Shown here: one piece after another, positions 8,439-18,200 of the stretch
How positions within the stretch are numbered: the first letter of the stretch is position 1
How the letters are laid out: every line of letters begins with the position of its first letter
Assembly: GCF_900209925.1 (NCBI RefSeq)
Contig: NZ_LT907978.1
Span: forward strand, 294,001 to 358,000
Direction: 5' to 3'
Source of the DNA: Anaerobutyricum hallii
GTDB lineage: Bacteria; Bacillota; Clostridia; Lachnospirales; Lachnospiraceae
DNA length: 64,000 bases
Translations under genes and position numbers: made by a program
The notes under the pieces: generated by a model
Told to the model about the DNA's origin: nothing
Databases searched by the model: none
What the model saw: the letters and a program-made list of their open reading frames with translations, nothing else

Positions 8439-11400
8439 ATGCCTAGAGCAAAACAGTCTATGGATGGAAATACCGCAGCAGCTCACGTAGCATATGCGTA
8501 TACAGATGTTGCAGCTATCTATCCTATTACACCATCCAGTCCAATGGCAGATTCCGTTGACCAGTGGTCAGCAGCAGGACAGGAGAATATTTTTGGTAAC
8601 CAGGTAGTTGTTAGTGAGATGCAGTCTGAGGCAGGTGCAGCAGGTACTGTTCATGGTTCTCTTGCAGCTGGTGCTATCACAACAACATTTACAGCATCCC
8701 AGGGTCTTCTTCTTATGATCCCTAACATGTATAAGATCGCAGCTGAGCAGCTTCCATGTGTATTTGATGTATCTGCACGTACAGTTGCTACACAGTCCCT
8801 GAACATTTTCGGTGACCACAGTGACGTATATGCATGTCGTCAGACAGGATTTGCTATGCTGGCAGAAACAAACCCACAGGAAGTTATGGACTTAAGCCCT
8901 GTAGCACATCTTGCTGCAATCGAAGGTAAAGTTCCATTCATTAACTTCTTCGATGGTTTCCGTACATCTCATGAGATTCAGAAGATCGAAAAGTGGGATT
9001 ATGCAGACTTAAAAGAAATGTGCAACATGGATGCAGTTAAAGCTTTCCGTGAGCATGCTCTTAACCCAGAACATCCAGCAATGCGTGGTTCTCATGAAAA
9101 TGGTGACGTATTCTTCCAGCACAGAGAAGCTTGTAACTCTGTTTACGAAGCTCTTCCAGCTGTTGTTAAGAAATACATGGGCAAGATTAACGAAAAACTG
9201 GGAACTAACTACGATTTATTCAACTACTATGGTGCAGAAGATGCAGACCGCGTAATCATCGCTATGGGATCTATCTGTGACGTAGCAGAAGAAGTAATTG
9301 ATTACTTAACAGCAAAAGGTGAAAAGGTTGGTTTAATCAAAGTTCGTTTATATCGTCCTTGGGTATCTTCTGCATTATTAGACGTTATTCCTAAGACAGC
9401 TAAGAAGATTGCTGTTCTTGACCGTACAAAAGAGCCTGGAGCATTAGGAGATCCTTTATATCTTGATGTTGCTACAACTCTTAGAGAAGCAGGTCTTAAC
9501 GACATCGTTCTTACAGCTGGCCGTTATGGATTAGGTTCTAAAGATACTCCTCCTTCATCTGTATTTGCTATTTATAAAGAACTTGAAAAAGATGCTCCAA
9601 AGAGCCGTTTCACAATCGGTATCGTGGATGATGTTACAAACTTATCCTTACCAGAAGTTAAACCAGCTCCTATCACATCTGCTCCTGGTACAGTAGAGTG
9701 TAAATTCTGGGGTCTTGGTGGAGACGGTACTGTAGGTGCTAACAAGAACTCTACAAAGATTATCGGTGACCACACAGATAAATACATTCAGGCATACTTC
9801 CAGTATGACTCCAAGAAGACAGGTGGTATCACAATTTCTCACCTTCGTTTTGGTGACAACCCAATCAGAAGCCCATACTACATTAATCAGGCTGACTTCG
9901 TAGCATGTCATAACCCATCTTATGTAGTTAAAGGTTACAAGATGGTTCAGGATGTTAAACCAGGCGGAATCTTCATGATTAACTGCCAGTGGTCTGATGA
10001 AGAATTAGATCATCATATGCCTGCAGCAGCTAAGAAGTATATTGCAGACAATAACATTCAGTTATACACAATCAACGCGATCGACAAGGCTATTGAGATT
10101 GGTATGGGTAAACGTACTAACACAATCTTACAGTCCGCATTCTTCAAATTAGCGAACATCATGCCTATCGATGAAGCAGTAGAATTCATGAAAGCAGCAG
10201 CTAAGAAGTCTTACAGCAAGAAGGGTGACGCTGTTGTAGAGATGAACTACAAAGCAATCGATGCTGGTGTAGATGCTATTCATAAAGTAGAGATTCCAGC
10301 TTCCTGGTCTAATCCAGCTCCAGATGCTCCTGCTAAAGAACTTGTAGGACGTCCAGAGACAGTTAAGATGGTTAGAGAAATGATGGAACCTATCGGAATC
10401 ATGGATGGTGACAGCCTGCCAGTATCTACATTCGTAGATAACGCTGACGGACAGTTCGAACTTGGTGCTTCCGCATACGAAAAACGTGGTACTGCTGTAT
10501 CTGTTCCAGAATGGAATCCAGAAGCTTGTATCCAGTGTAACCAGTGTGCATTTGTATGTTCCCATGCTACAATCCGTCCTTTCTTAGTAAGCGAAGACGA
10601 AATTAAGGCAGCTCCTGACAACATGAAAGTTGCAGATACAAAGCCAAAAGCAAGCGAATATAAATTTACAATGAGTGTATCTCCATTAGACTGTATGGGA
10701 TGTGGTGAGTGTATCACAGTTTGTCCTGCAGCAGCTAAGGGTGCATTAAAGATGGTTCCACAGGAAAGCCAGGCAGCAGAACAGCCAGTATTCGATTACT
10801 TAGTTGCAACTGTTGGAAGAAAACCAGGCGCTCCTGCAGATACTACAGTTAAGGGATCTCAGTTCAACCAGCCATTACTTGAGTTCTCAGGATCTTGTGC
10901 AGGATGTGCAGAGACATCTTACGCTCGTCTGATCACTCAGTTATTTGGAGAGCAGATGTACATCTCCAACGCAACAGGATGTTCCTCTATCTGGGGTGGT
11001 CCTGCAGCAACAGCTCCATATACAGTAAACAAAGATTCCAAACAGGGACCAGCTTGGGCTAACTCCTTATTCGAGGACAACGCAGAGCATGGATTTGGTA
11101 TGTATCTTGGACAGAAGACTTTACGTGACCAGGCTATCGCTAAATTAGAGAAGATGGCAGCTTCCGATAAAGCAACAGATGAATTTAAGGCAGCTTTTGC
11201 TAAATTCATGGAAACAAAAGAAAATACAAAAGAAAATACACCAGATGCTAAGGCATTAATCGCTGAGGTAGAAAAAGCTGCAGCAGCAGGATGTCCAGAT
11301 GCAGCAGACGTATTAGAGAAGAAACAGTATCTTGCTAAGAAGTCTGTATGGATCTTCGGTGGTGACGGATGGGCTTATGATATCGGTTTCGGTGGATTAG

Positions 11401-11996
11401 ACCACGTATTAGCTTCCGGTGAAAACGTAAATATCATGGTATTCGATACTGAGATGTACTCCAACACAGGTGGACAGGCTTCTAAAGCTTCTAACATCGG
11501 TGAGGTTTGTCAGTTCGCAGCTGCTGGTAAAGAAATGAGCAAGAAGAGCCTTGCAGAAATCGCAATGAGCTACGGATACGTATACGTTGCACAGATCGCT
11601 CTTGGTGCTAACCCTAACCAGGCAGTTAAATGTCTTGCAGAAGCAGAAGCTTATGACGGACCATCCCTGATCATCGGATACGCTCCATGTGAACTTCATG
11701 GTATCGCTAAGGGTGGAATGAACCATTGCCAGGATGAGATGAAGAAAGCCGTTAAGGCTGGTTACTGGAACCTCTTCTCCTTCGACCCAGCTAAGAAAGC
11801 AGAAGGAAAGAATCCATTTACATTAACATCTAAAGAAGGCGACGGAACATATCAGGAATTCCTGAATAACGAATCCCGTTATACTCGTCTGATCAAACCA
11901 TTCCCAGAAAGAGCTGAAAGACTCTTCAACGAATCTGAGAAGGTTGCTAAAGAACGTTACGAGCACCTGCAGAGACTCGTTGAGCTTTATAAATAA
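8439..11996 (+). CDS. nifJ: Pyruvate:ferredoxin (flavodoxin) oxidoreductase
   Basis: The 1185-residue single-chain enzyme oxidatively decarboxylates pyruvate to acetyl-CoA and reduces ferredoxin, the central step of anaerobic fermentation. Domain order is the usual one: pyruvate-binding N-terminus (IYPITPSSPM), transketolase C-like domain, gamma-type domain, two [4Fe-4S] ferredoxin motifs at Cys697-700-703-707 and Cys752-755-758-762, then the TPP domain with CAGCAETSY (Cys820, 823) and GGDGWAYDIGFGG. An extra lysine- and glutamate-rich stretch (ETKENTKENTPDAK) lies inside the TPP domain. Codon use is biased to frequent codons, in contrast to the AT-rich genes downstream, consistent with very high expression. 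A promoter and a strong GGAGG site precede it and a hairpin follows. Confidence 0.97.
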   Translation: MPRAKQSMDGNTAAAHVAYAYTDVAAIYPITPSSPMADSVDQWSAAGQENIFGNQVVVSEMQSEAGAAGTVHGSLAAGAITTTFTASQGLLLMIPNMYKIAAEQLPCVFDVSARTVATQSLNIFGDHSDVYACRQTGFAMLAETNPQEVMDLSPVAHLAAIEGKVPFINFFDGFRTSHEIQKIEKWDYADLKEMCNMDAVKAFREHALNPEHPAMRGSHENGDVFFQHREACNSVYEALPAVVKKYMGKINEKLGTNYDLFNYYGAEDADRVIIAMGSICDVAEEVIDYLTAKGEKVGLIKVRLYRPWVSSALLDVIPKTAKKIAVLDRTKEPGALGDPLYLDVATTLREAGLNDIVLTAGRYGLGSKDTPPSSVFAIYKELEKDAPKSRFTIGIVDDVTNLSLPEVKPAPITSAPGTVECKFWGLGGDGTVGANKNSTKIIGDHTDKYIQAYFQYDSKKTGGITISHLRFGDNPIRSPYYINQADFVACHNPSYVVKGYKMVQDVKPGGIFMINCQWSDEELDHHMPAAAKKYIADNNIQLYTINAIDKAIEIGMGKRTNTILQSAFFKLANIMPIDEAVEFMKAAAKKSYSKKGDAVVEMNYKAIDAGVDAIHKVEIPASWSNPAPDAPAKELVGRPETVKMVREMMEPIGIMDGDSLPVSTFVDNADGQFELGASAYEKRGTAVSVPEWNPEACIQCNQCAFVCSHATIRPFLVSEDEIKAAPDNMKVADTKPKASEYKFTMSVSPLDCMGCGECITVCPAAAKGALKMVPQESQAAEQPVFDYLVATVGRKPGAPADTTVKGSQFNQPLLEFSGSCAGCAETSYARLITQLFGEQMYISNATGCSSIWGGPAATAPYTVNKDSKQGPAWANSLFEDNAEHGFGMYLGQKTLRDQAIAKLEKMAASDKATDEFKAAFAKFMETKENTKENTPDAKALIAEVEKAAAAGCPDAADVLEKKQYLAKKSVWIFGGDGWAYDIGFGGLDHVLASGENVNIMVFDTEMYSNTGGQASKASNIGEVCQFAAAGKEMSKKSLAEIAMSYGYVYVAQIALGANPNQAVKCLAEAEAYDGPSLIIGYAPCELHGIAKGGMNHCQDEMKKAVKAGYWNLFSFDPAKKAEGKNPFTLTSKEGDGTYQEFLNNESRYTRLIKPFPERAERLFNESEKVAKERYEHLQRLVELYK

Positions 11997-12060
11997 TAAA
12001 GCCTGAACTGGTCAGTCAGATTAGTTATACAAAAGATAAAACTTTATAAAATACAAAAGA

Positions 12061-12100
12061 AAAGCCATGTGTCAGCTATGCCGATGCATGGCTTCTTCTT
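12061..12100 (+). terminator. Rho-independent terminator of nifJ
   Basis: Stem AAGCCATG (12062-12069) pairs with CATGGCTT (12087-12094), followed by a T-rich CTTCTTC tail. It also lies just before the start of the acyltransferase gene, where it excludes the more upstream in-frame start codons. Confidence 0.65.
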
Positions 12101-12122
12101 CATTAAAAGAAAGGAGAAATAT

Positions 12123-13109
12123 GTGAAGACACGTATTGCACTTTGGGATAATTTAAAATTTCTATTAATAATGTTAGTAGTTATAGGGCATTTTATGGAG
12201 TTGTTCTTAAACCAATCTAATATGTATAGTAGCTTATCATTATTTATATATACATTTCATATGCCATTATTTTTATTTGTTTCAGGACTATTTCATAAAA
12301 ATAAAAATGTAGGACAAAAATGTATATTTTTTATATCTGTAGGATTTATACAGAAAATGGTTTTTGCAATAGTAAGATATATAATTGGTGCTGGAATGAC
12401 ATTTTCTTTTTTGTCAGAAGGTGGTATTCCGTGGTTTATGTTTGTATTGTCTATATATACTTTGATCACATATCTTTTGAGAAATCAAAATAAAGAATAT
12501 ATATGTCTTTTTTCTATAATGTTGGCTTGTTTTGTAGGATATGATAAAGAAGTAGGAGATTTTTTGTGTTTATCAAGAATACTGGTATTCTATCCAATAT
12601 ATTTATTGGGAACAATAGTAAGCGATGAAAAAATTAAAGACATTAAGAAAAATAAGTGGGTAGGATGGATATCCTTAGTTATTTTAATTGCGTGGTTATT
12701 TATATGTTTTTATGATCGAGAAAAAGTTATAATTTTGAAACACTTATTTACAGGAAGAAATTGTTTTGCACCATCTATATATTCGTATGGAGCATTTATG
12801 AGGTTGCTTTGTTATATAATTACTTTTTTTGTCGGAGCATCTATAATTTTTCTTATGCCTTCTAAAAAAATAAAATGGATTTCTGCGATGGGCGAGAGAA
12901 CAATAGATGTATATTTTTGGCATTGGCCTGTATATATGTTATTAAATAGATTTTTTCATATAAATAAACTTCTATTTTGGGGTGCCAAAGGGAAAGTAGT
13001 ATTGTTATTGATTGCAGTAATCGTTACTTTTGTTTTATCACAGGGAGGAATAATATCCTATCCGCTAAATTTAATAAAAAGTTGCTGTTATAAAAAACAA
13101 AATAATTAA
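12123..13109 (+). CDS. Acyltransferase 3 family membrane protein
   Basis: The 328-residue protein has about ten membrane spans and the acyltransferase 3 pattern: an early DNLKFLLIMLVVIGHF with the catalytic-type His, FHMPLFLFVSGLF, and a late WHWPVYMLL. Such enzymes O-acetylate cell-surface sugars or polymers. The GTG at 12123 is chosen because AAGGAG (12111-12116) lies 6 bases upstream; longer in-frame versions would start inside the nifJ terminator. The gene is very AT-rich, with many ATA codons, unlike nifJ and gltB. With the following leucine-rich-repeat gene it looks like a foreign insertion between two core metabolic operons. The acceptor is unknown. Confidence 0.8.
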   Translation: MKTRIALWDNLKFLLIMLVVIGHFMELFLNQSNMYSSLSLFIYTFHMPLFLFVSGLFHKNKNVGQKCIFFISVGFIQKMVFAIVRYIIGAGMTFSFLSEGGIPWFMFVLSIYTLITYLLRNQNKEYICLFSIMLACFVGYDKEVGDFLCLSRILVFYPIYLLGTIVSDEKIKDIKKNKWVGWISLVILIAWLFICFYDREKVIILKHLFTGRNCFAPSIYSYGAFMRLLCYIITFFVGASIIFLMPSKKIKWISAMGERTIDVYFWHWPVYMLLNRFFHINKLLFWGAKGKVVLLLIAVIVTFVLSQGGIISYPLNLIKSCCYKKQNN

Positions 13110-13158
13110 CTATATGCATAGATTTGGTAGGATATAGATTTCTTGTATAAAAGTAGTT

Positions 13159-14466
13159 GTGGAGGAATGGATTACTAGTTTGCCAGATGGTTTTTTGTCG
13201 AGAAATAATAGTGTAACAAGTGTAGAAATTTCTGAAAGTGTTAAAGAGATAGGTAGTTATGCCTTTGATGAATGTAGTAATTTAAAGAGTGTAATAATTA
13301 AGGCAAATATAGAGGATATTAAAGAAGAGACTTTTAGAAGATGCAGAAAACTGGAAAAGGTTGAGCTTCCGGACAGTGTAAAAAGCATTGGTGAGTATGC
13401 ATTTACCGAGTGCGATAAATTGGATTCGATAAAAATACCTGAGAATGTAACGCATATGGGGAATGGAGTTTTTGAGAGGTGTTTCAATTTGAAAAATGTT
13501 GTTATACCAAAGAAAATGACGGTTATTCCAGATTGTACATTTTCGCAATGTGAAAGTTTGAAAACTATTATTATTCCTGATACGGTAGAAAGTGTAGGGA
13601 TACAAGCATTTGTTGATTGCAGAAAGTTAAAAGAAATTAATCTTTCTAAAAAGCTTTCTGTAATTGAGATTGGTACTTTTATGGGGTGTGACAGTCTAAA
13701 ATCAATTAACATTCCGGCAAGTGTAAAAACTATTAAAGGGTATGCTTTTTCAGAATGTTTTGATTTGGAACAGGTAAATATTCCTAATACGGTTACATAT
13801 ATAGGAAACTGTGCTTTTGAAGATAGTTATAAGTTAAAGAATGTGTCTATACCATCGAGTGTTACGAAGATTGGAGACTATGCATTTGGATATTGTACAA
13901 GTTTAGCTTATGTGCAATCCGTATCAGACTATAAGACGAGAACGATGGCGAGTGATAAGTATAAGGTGCGAGGATTTACTATCATAGGAAAGAAAAATTC
14001 TGCAGCCTATAGATATGCAAAAAAGCATAAGTTTGAATTTTATACATCTTTAAAATATATGAAAGTTCATACTGTTAAGTCCTGTCGATATAGAATAAAG
14101 AACAATTCAGAAGTAACATTTTTAGGGATTGCAAATAAGAAAATAAAAAATGTGACGATTCCTAGCACTATAAAAATTGATAAAAAGACTTATAAAGTCA
14201 CATCAATTTCACCAAATGTATTGAGAAACAAAGGAATAACGAAAATAACGATGGGAAAGAATGTTGTAACTATTGGAGCAGGGGCATTTAATAATTGCAG
14301 GAAGCTTAAAAAAATAATTATAAAATCGTCCAAGCTTAAAACGATTGGAAAAGATGCATTTAAAAAGCTGCCAAAGAAATTGGTTGTGAAAGTTCCGCCG
14401 AAAAAGATAAAATTATATAAGAAGTTATTAAAGAAGCAAAAAATAAATCTTAACATAACGAAGTGA
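13159..14466 (+). CDS. BspA-like leucine-rich-repeat protein, apparently without N-terminus
   Basis: The 435-residue product consists of about ten LRR_5 (BspA/TpLRR) repeats of 23 residues through residue 260, with consensus such as IGSYAFDECSNLKSVIIP, then a lysine-rich C-terminal part with two more repeats. BspA-type proteins are normally secreted or surface anchored, but no signal peptide or anchor is present here. The only start in the open frame is a GTG at 13159 (the frame is closed by a TAG at 13135) and it lacks a good ribosome site. It therefore looks 5'-truncated, or a remnant. It follows the acyltransferase by 49 bases and shares its AT-rich codon use. Confidence 0.7.
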   Translation: MEEWITSLPDGFLSRNNSVTSVEISESVKEIGSYAFDECSNLKSVIIKANIEDIKEETFRRCRKLEKVELPDSVKSIGEYAFTECDKLDSIKIPENVTHMGNGVFERCFNLKNVVIPKKMTVIPDCTFSQCESLKTIIIPDTVESVGIQAFVDCRKLKEINLSKKLSVIEIGTFMGCDSLKSINIPASVKTIKGYAFSECFDLEQVNIPNTVTYIGNCAFEDSYKLKNVSIPSSVTKIGDYAFGYCTSLAYVQSVSDYKTRTMASDKYKVRGFTIIGKKNSAAYRYAKKHKFEFYTSLKYMKVHTVKSCRYRIKNNSEVTFLGIANKKIKNVTIPSTIKIDKKTYKVTSISPNVLRNKGITKITMGKNVVTIGAGAFNNCRKLKKIIIKSSKLKTIGKDAFKKLPKKLVVKVPPKKIKLYKKLLKKQKINLNITK

Positions 14467-14978
14467 ATACACTGTTATGAAATAAAGACCTAAAAGGTTT
14501 TCGTAAAAAAATGAGGGGATTTGATTTAGTTAGTTAATTTATGATAAATTTGAACATATTCTATACTTAGTTGAAGGAATTAAACATATGCAATCCTGCT
14601 GGAGGATATATTCTTTCAGATTTCTCAGAATCATTATCTTACCTTTCGTTTTTTTGATATCTGTTAATTAATATGCTAGGTTGGATAAGTACTTAATTTT
14701 CTTAAGCTACCTCGTATACAATATTAACAAAATGCAGGATTTGCATTTTAAAATTACATTTGTAATTGTATGAATTGTATTTGAATCTAAAAATAACGAT
14801 GGATAAGCAAGCAAAAGCACAAACAAAAATGTATTTTTATAAGAACAATACAGTCTGAAAAGAAACAAAAATCAAATAAATTAGCTACAATAGCCCACAA
14901 AATAAAAATAATAATCAGAAAATAATGTATTTAAAAATAAATAATCAAATTATTAGATAATTCACCTTAATGTTTATA

Positions 14979-15007
14979 TTTACAACCTACCCAAAATGTT
15001 GTAATAT
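14979..15007 (+). promoter_or_regulatory. Candidate distal gltB promoter
   Basis: TTTACA (14979-14984) and TAATAT (15002-15007) with a 17-base spacer; same boxes as the nifJ promoter. Confidence 0.55.
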
Positions 15008-15199
15008 GATAGCAACAAAAAGAAATGCAGGAAGTTATCGTAACTACTTCTGAAAATGAATTTGTTACTTTTTTAAATATGTGATTCTCCAGATATTTAT
15101 AAATACTTTTTCAGAATCATAAAATCATAAGAGGATGAGATTATGAAATCATGAGGATTGATGAAGAGTTTCTGGCAATTACTAATTACAAAAATATAA

Positions 15200-15227
15200 T
15201 TTACAACTGATGAATATTTACTATTTT
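15200..15227 (+). promoter_or_regulatory. Candidate proximal gltB promoter
   Basis: TTTACA (15200-15205) and TATTTT (15222-15227) with a 16-base spacer, about 20 bases before the ribosome site AAAGGGTGAG. Weaker than the distal candidate. Confidence 0.4.
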
Positions 15228-15253
15228 ATAGTGATGCAAGAAAGGGTGAGACC

Positions 15254-18200
15254 ATGTATCAGGACAATATGCGACAGGGTCTATATGATCCAAGTCTGGA
15301 GCATGATAACTGTGGTATTGGTGCTGTAGTAAACATCAAGGGTCTTAAGAGCCATGAGACAGTATCGAATGCCTTGAAAATTGTTGAAAATCTTGAACAT
15401 AGAGCCGGCAAGGACGCCGAGGGTAAAACAGGGGACGGAGTAGGTATCTTAGTGCAGATATCCCATAAATTCTTCGAAAAGACCTGTAGTACTCTCGGTT
15501 TTTCTATTGGCAAGGAACGTGACTACGGTATTGGTATGTTCTTTATGCCACAAGATGAACTGCAGAGAAATCGTGCAAAGAAAATGTTTGAGATTATTGT
15601 TGAGAAGGAAGGGTTAAACTTCCTTGGCTGGAGAGAAGTTCCGATTCAACCGGGCATTCTTGGAAAGAAAGCGGCAGACTGTATGCCATGTATCATGCAG
15701 GGGTTTGTAAAGAGACCATTTGATGTTCCAAGAGGACTTGACTTCGACCGTCGTCTTTATATTGTAAGACGAGTATTTGAACAGTCCAGCGATTCTACTT
15801 ATGTTGTTTCTTTAAGCAGCAGAACGATTGTATATAAAGGTATGTTCTTAGTTGGACAGTTAAGATTATTTTACAATGATCTTCAGGATAAAGATTATGA
15901 ATCTGCAATTGCATTAGTTCATTCTCGTTTCTCTACCAACACCGTACCAAGTTGGGAGAAAGCACATCCTTATCGATACATTGTTCATAATGGTGAGATT
16001 AATACGATTCGTGGTAACGCTGATAAAATGTTAGCGCGTGAAGAAAACATGGAATCTGATTATCTGAAAGATGAAATGATCAAGCTGACACCAGTTGTTG
16101 ATCCAAATGGTTCCGACTCTGCAAGATTAGATAATACATTAGAGTTCCTTCTGATGAGTGGAATGCCACTTCCGCTAGCAATGATGATTACAATTCCGGA
16201 GCCTTGGGAAAATAACGAAGGAATGAGCAGAGAGAAGAGAGACTTCTATCAGTATTATGCAACCATGATGGAGCCTTGGGATGGACCGGCATCCATTCTT
16301 TTTACAGATGGAGATATCATGGGAGCAGTACTTGACCGTAATGGTCTTAGACCTTCCCGTTACTATATTACAGACGATGATCAGCTGATTCTTTCTTCTG
16401 AAGTAGGTGTCTTAGACTTTGACACAACACATATCGTAAAGAAAGAGAGACTTCATCCGGGCAAGATGCTTCTTGTAGATACTGTAAAAGGTGAGCTGAT
16501 TGATGATGATATTCTTAAAGATTCTTATGTAAAGAAACAGCCTTATGGTGAATGGTTATCTGATAATCTTGTATTCTTAAAAGACTTAAAGATTCCGAAC
16601 GTTGCAGTAGAAGAGTACAACTATGAAGAGAGCAACCGACTGATGAAAGCATTTGGTTACTCTTATGAAGAAGTAAAAGATTCTGTTTTACCGATGGCAT
16701 TAAATGGAAGTGAAGCAATCGGAGCGATGGGTGTTGATACACCATTAGCGGTACTTTCTAAAAGACATCATCCATTATTTGATTATTTTAAACAGCTTTT
16801 TGCACAGGTAACAAATCCTCCTATTGATGCGATTCGTGAAGAAATCGTTACATCTACATCAATCTATGTTGGTGGAGAGGGTAATGTTTTAGAAGAAAAA
16901 GCAGAAAACTGTCATGTACTTAAGATACATAATCCTATTTTAACAAATACAGATTTATTAAAGATCCGTCATGCAAAAGTAAAGAATATCAATGTAAAAG
17001 ATGTGCCGATTACTTACTACAAAGGAACACCACTTGATAAGGCAATCAATCATTTATATATCGCAGTAGATCAGGCACATAAAAATGGTGCAAATATTGT
17101 TATCCTTACAGATAGAGGCGTGGATGAGAATCATGTGGCCATCCCATCGTTATTAGCAGTATCTGCGGTACATCATCATTTGATCGAGACAAAGAAGAGT
17201 ACATCTGTAAGCATTATCTTAGAGAGTGGTGAACCAAGAGAAGTACATCATTTCGCAACATTGTTAGGTTACGGTGCATGTGCGATCAATCCATATCTGG
17301 CACAGTTTAGTATTAAGAAGCTGATTCAGGATGGCTTATTAAAGAAAGATTACTATGCAGCAGTAAATGATTATAATAACGCTGTTCTTCATGGTATCGT
17401 AAAGATTGCATCTAAGATGGGTATTTCCACTCTGCAGTCTTATCAGGGTTCTCAGATTTTTGAGGCAGTTGGTATCAGCAAGAAAGTGATTGATGAATAC
17501 TTTACGAATACAGTAAGCCGCGTAGAAGGAATTACATTAGAGGATATCGCAGAAGACGTAGATTTCCATCATTCAAAAGCATTTGATATGTTAGGTCTGA
17601 AAAACGATCTGAGTCTTGATAGTGAAGGAGATCATAAATATAGAAGCGGTAAAGAAGAACATCTTTATAATCCACTTACGATCCATACATTACAGACAGC
17701 AGCATGGACAAATAATTATGACCTGTTCAAACAGTATACTTCCATGATTAATAAAGAAACTTCTCCAGTAAGCCTTCGTGGATTAATGGATTTTAATTAT
17801 CCATCCAAAGGAGTTCCTATCGAAGAAGTTGAATCTGTAGATTCTATTGTGAAACGATTTAAGACAGGTGCTATGAGTTACGGTTCTATTTCCAAAGAAG
17901 CACATGAGACTCTGGCAATTGCGATGAACATGATTCATGGTAAATCAAACACTGGTGAAGGTGGAGAGGATTTAGAACGTCTGACGGTTGGACCGGATGG
18001 ACTGAATAAATGTTCCGCAATTAAGCAGGTGGCTTCTGGACGTTTTGGTGTAACAAGCCGTTACTTGGTAAGCGCACAGGAAATCCAGATCAAGATGGCA
18101 CAGGGAGCAAAACCTGGTGAAGGTGGACATTTGCCAGCAGGAAAAGTATATCCTTGGATTGCAAAGACAAGACATTCAACACCTGGTGTAGGACTTATTT

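Larger units (their letters stand above)
14467..15253. other. Long AT-rich spacer and leader of gltB
   Basis: This 787-base non-coding stretch has no ORF of note. It contains short dyads (for example TGCAGGATTTGCA near 14732) and two candidate gltB promoters. No palindromic family A-C element is present. If the distal promoter is used, the gltB mRNA has a leader of about 240 bases; I do not recognise a known riboswitch in it. Confidence 0.5.

Noticed and set aside
14467-15253. T-box or known riboswitch in the long gltB leader
   Set aside because: No T-box sequence or other recognisable aptamer core is seen; the region is simply AT-rich with short dyads.
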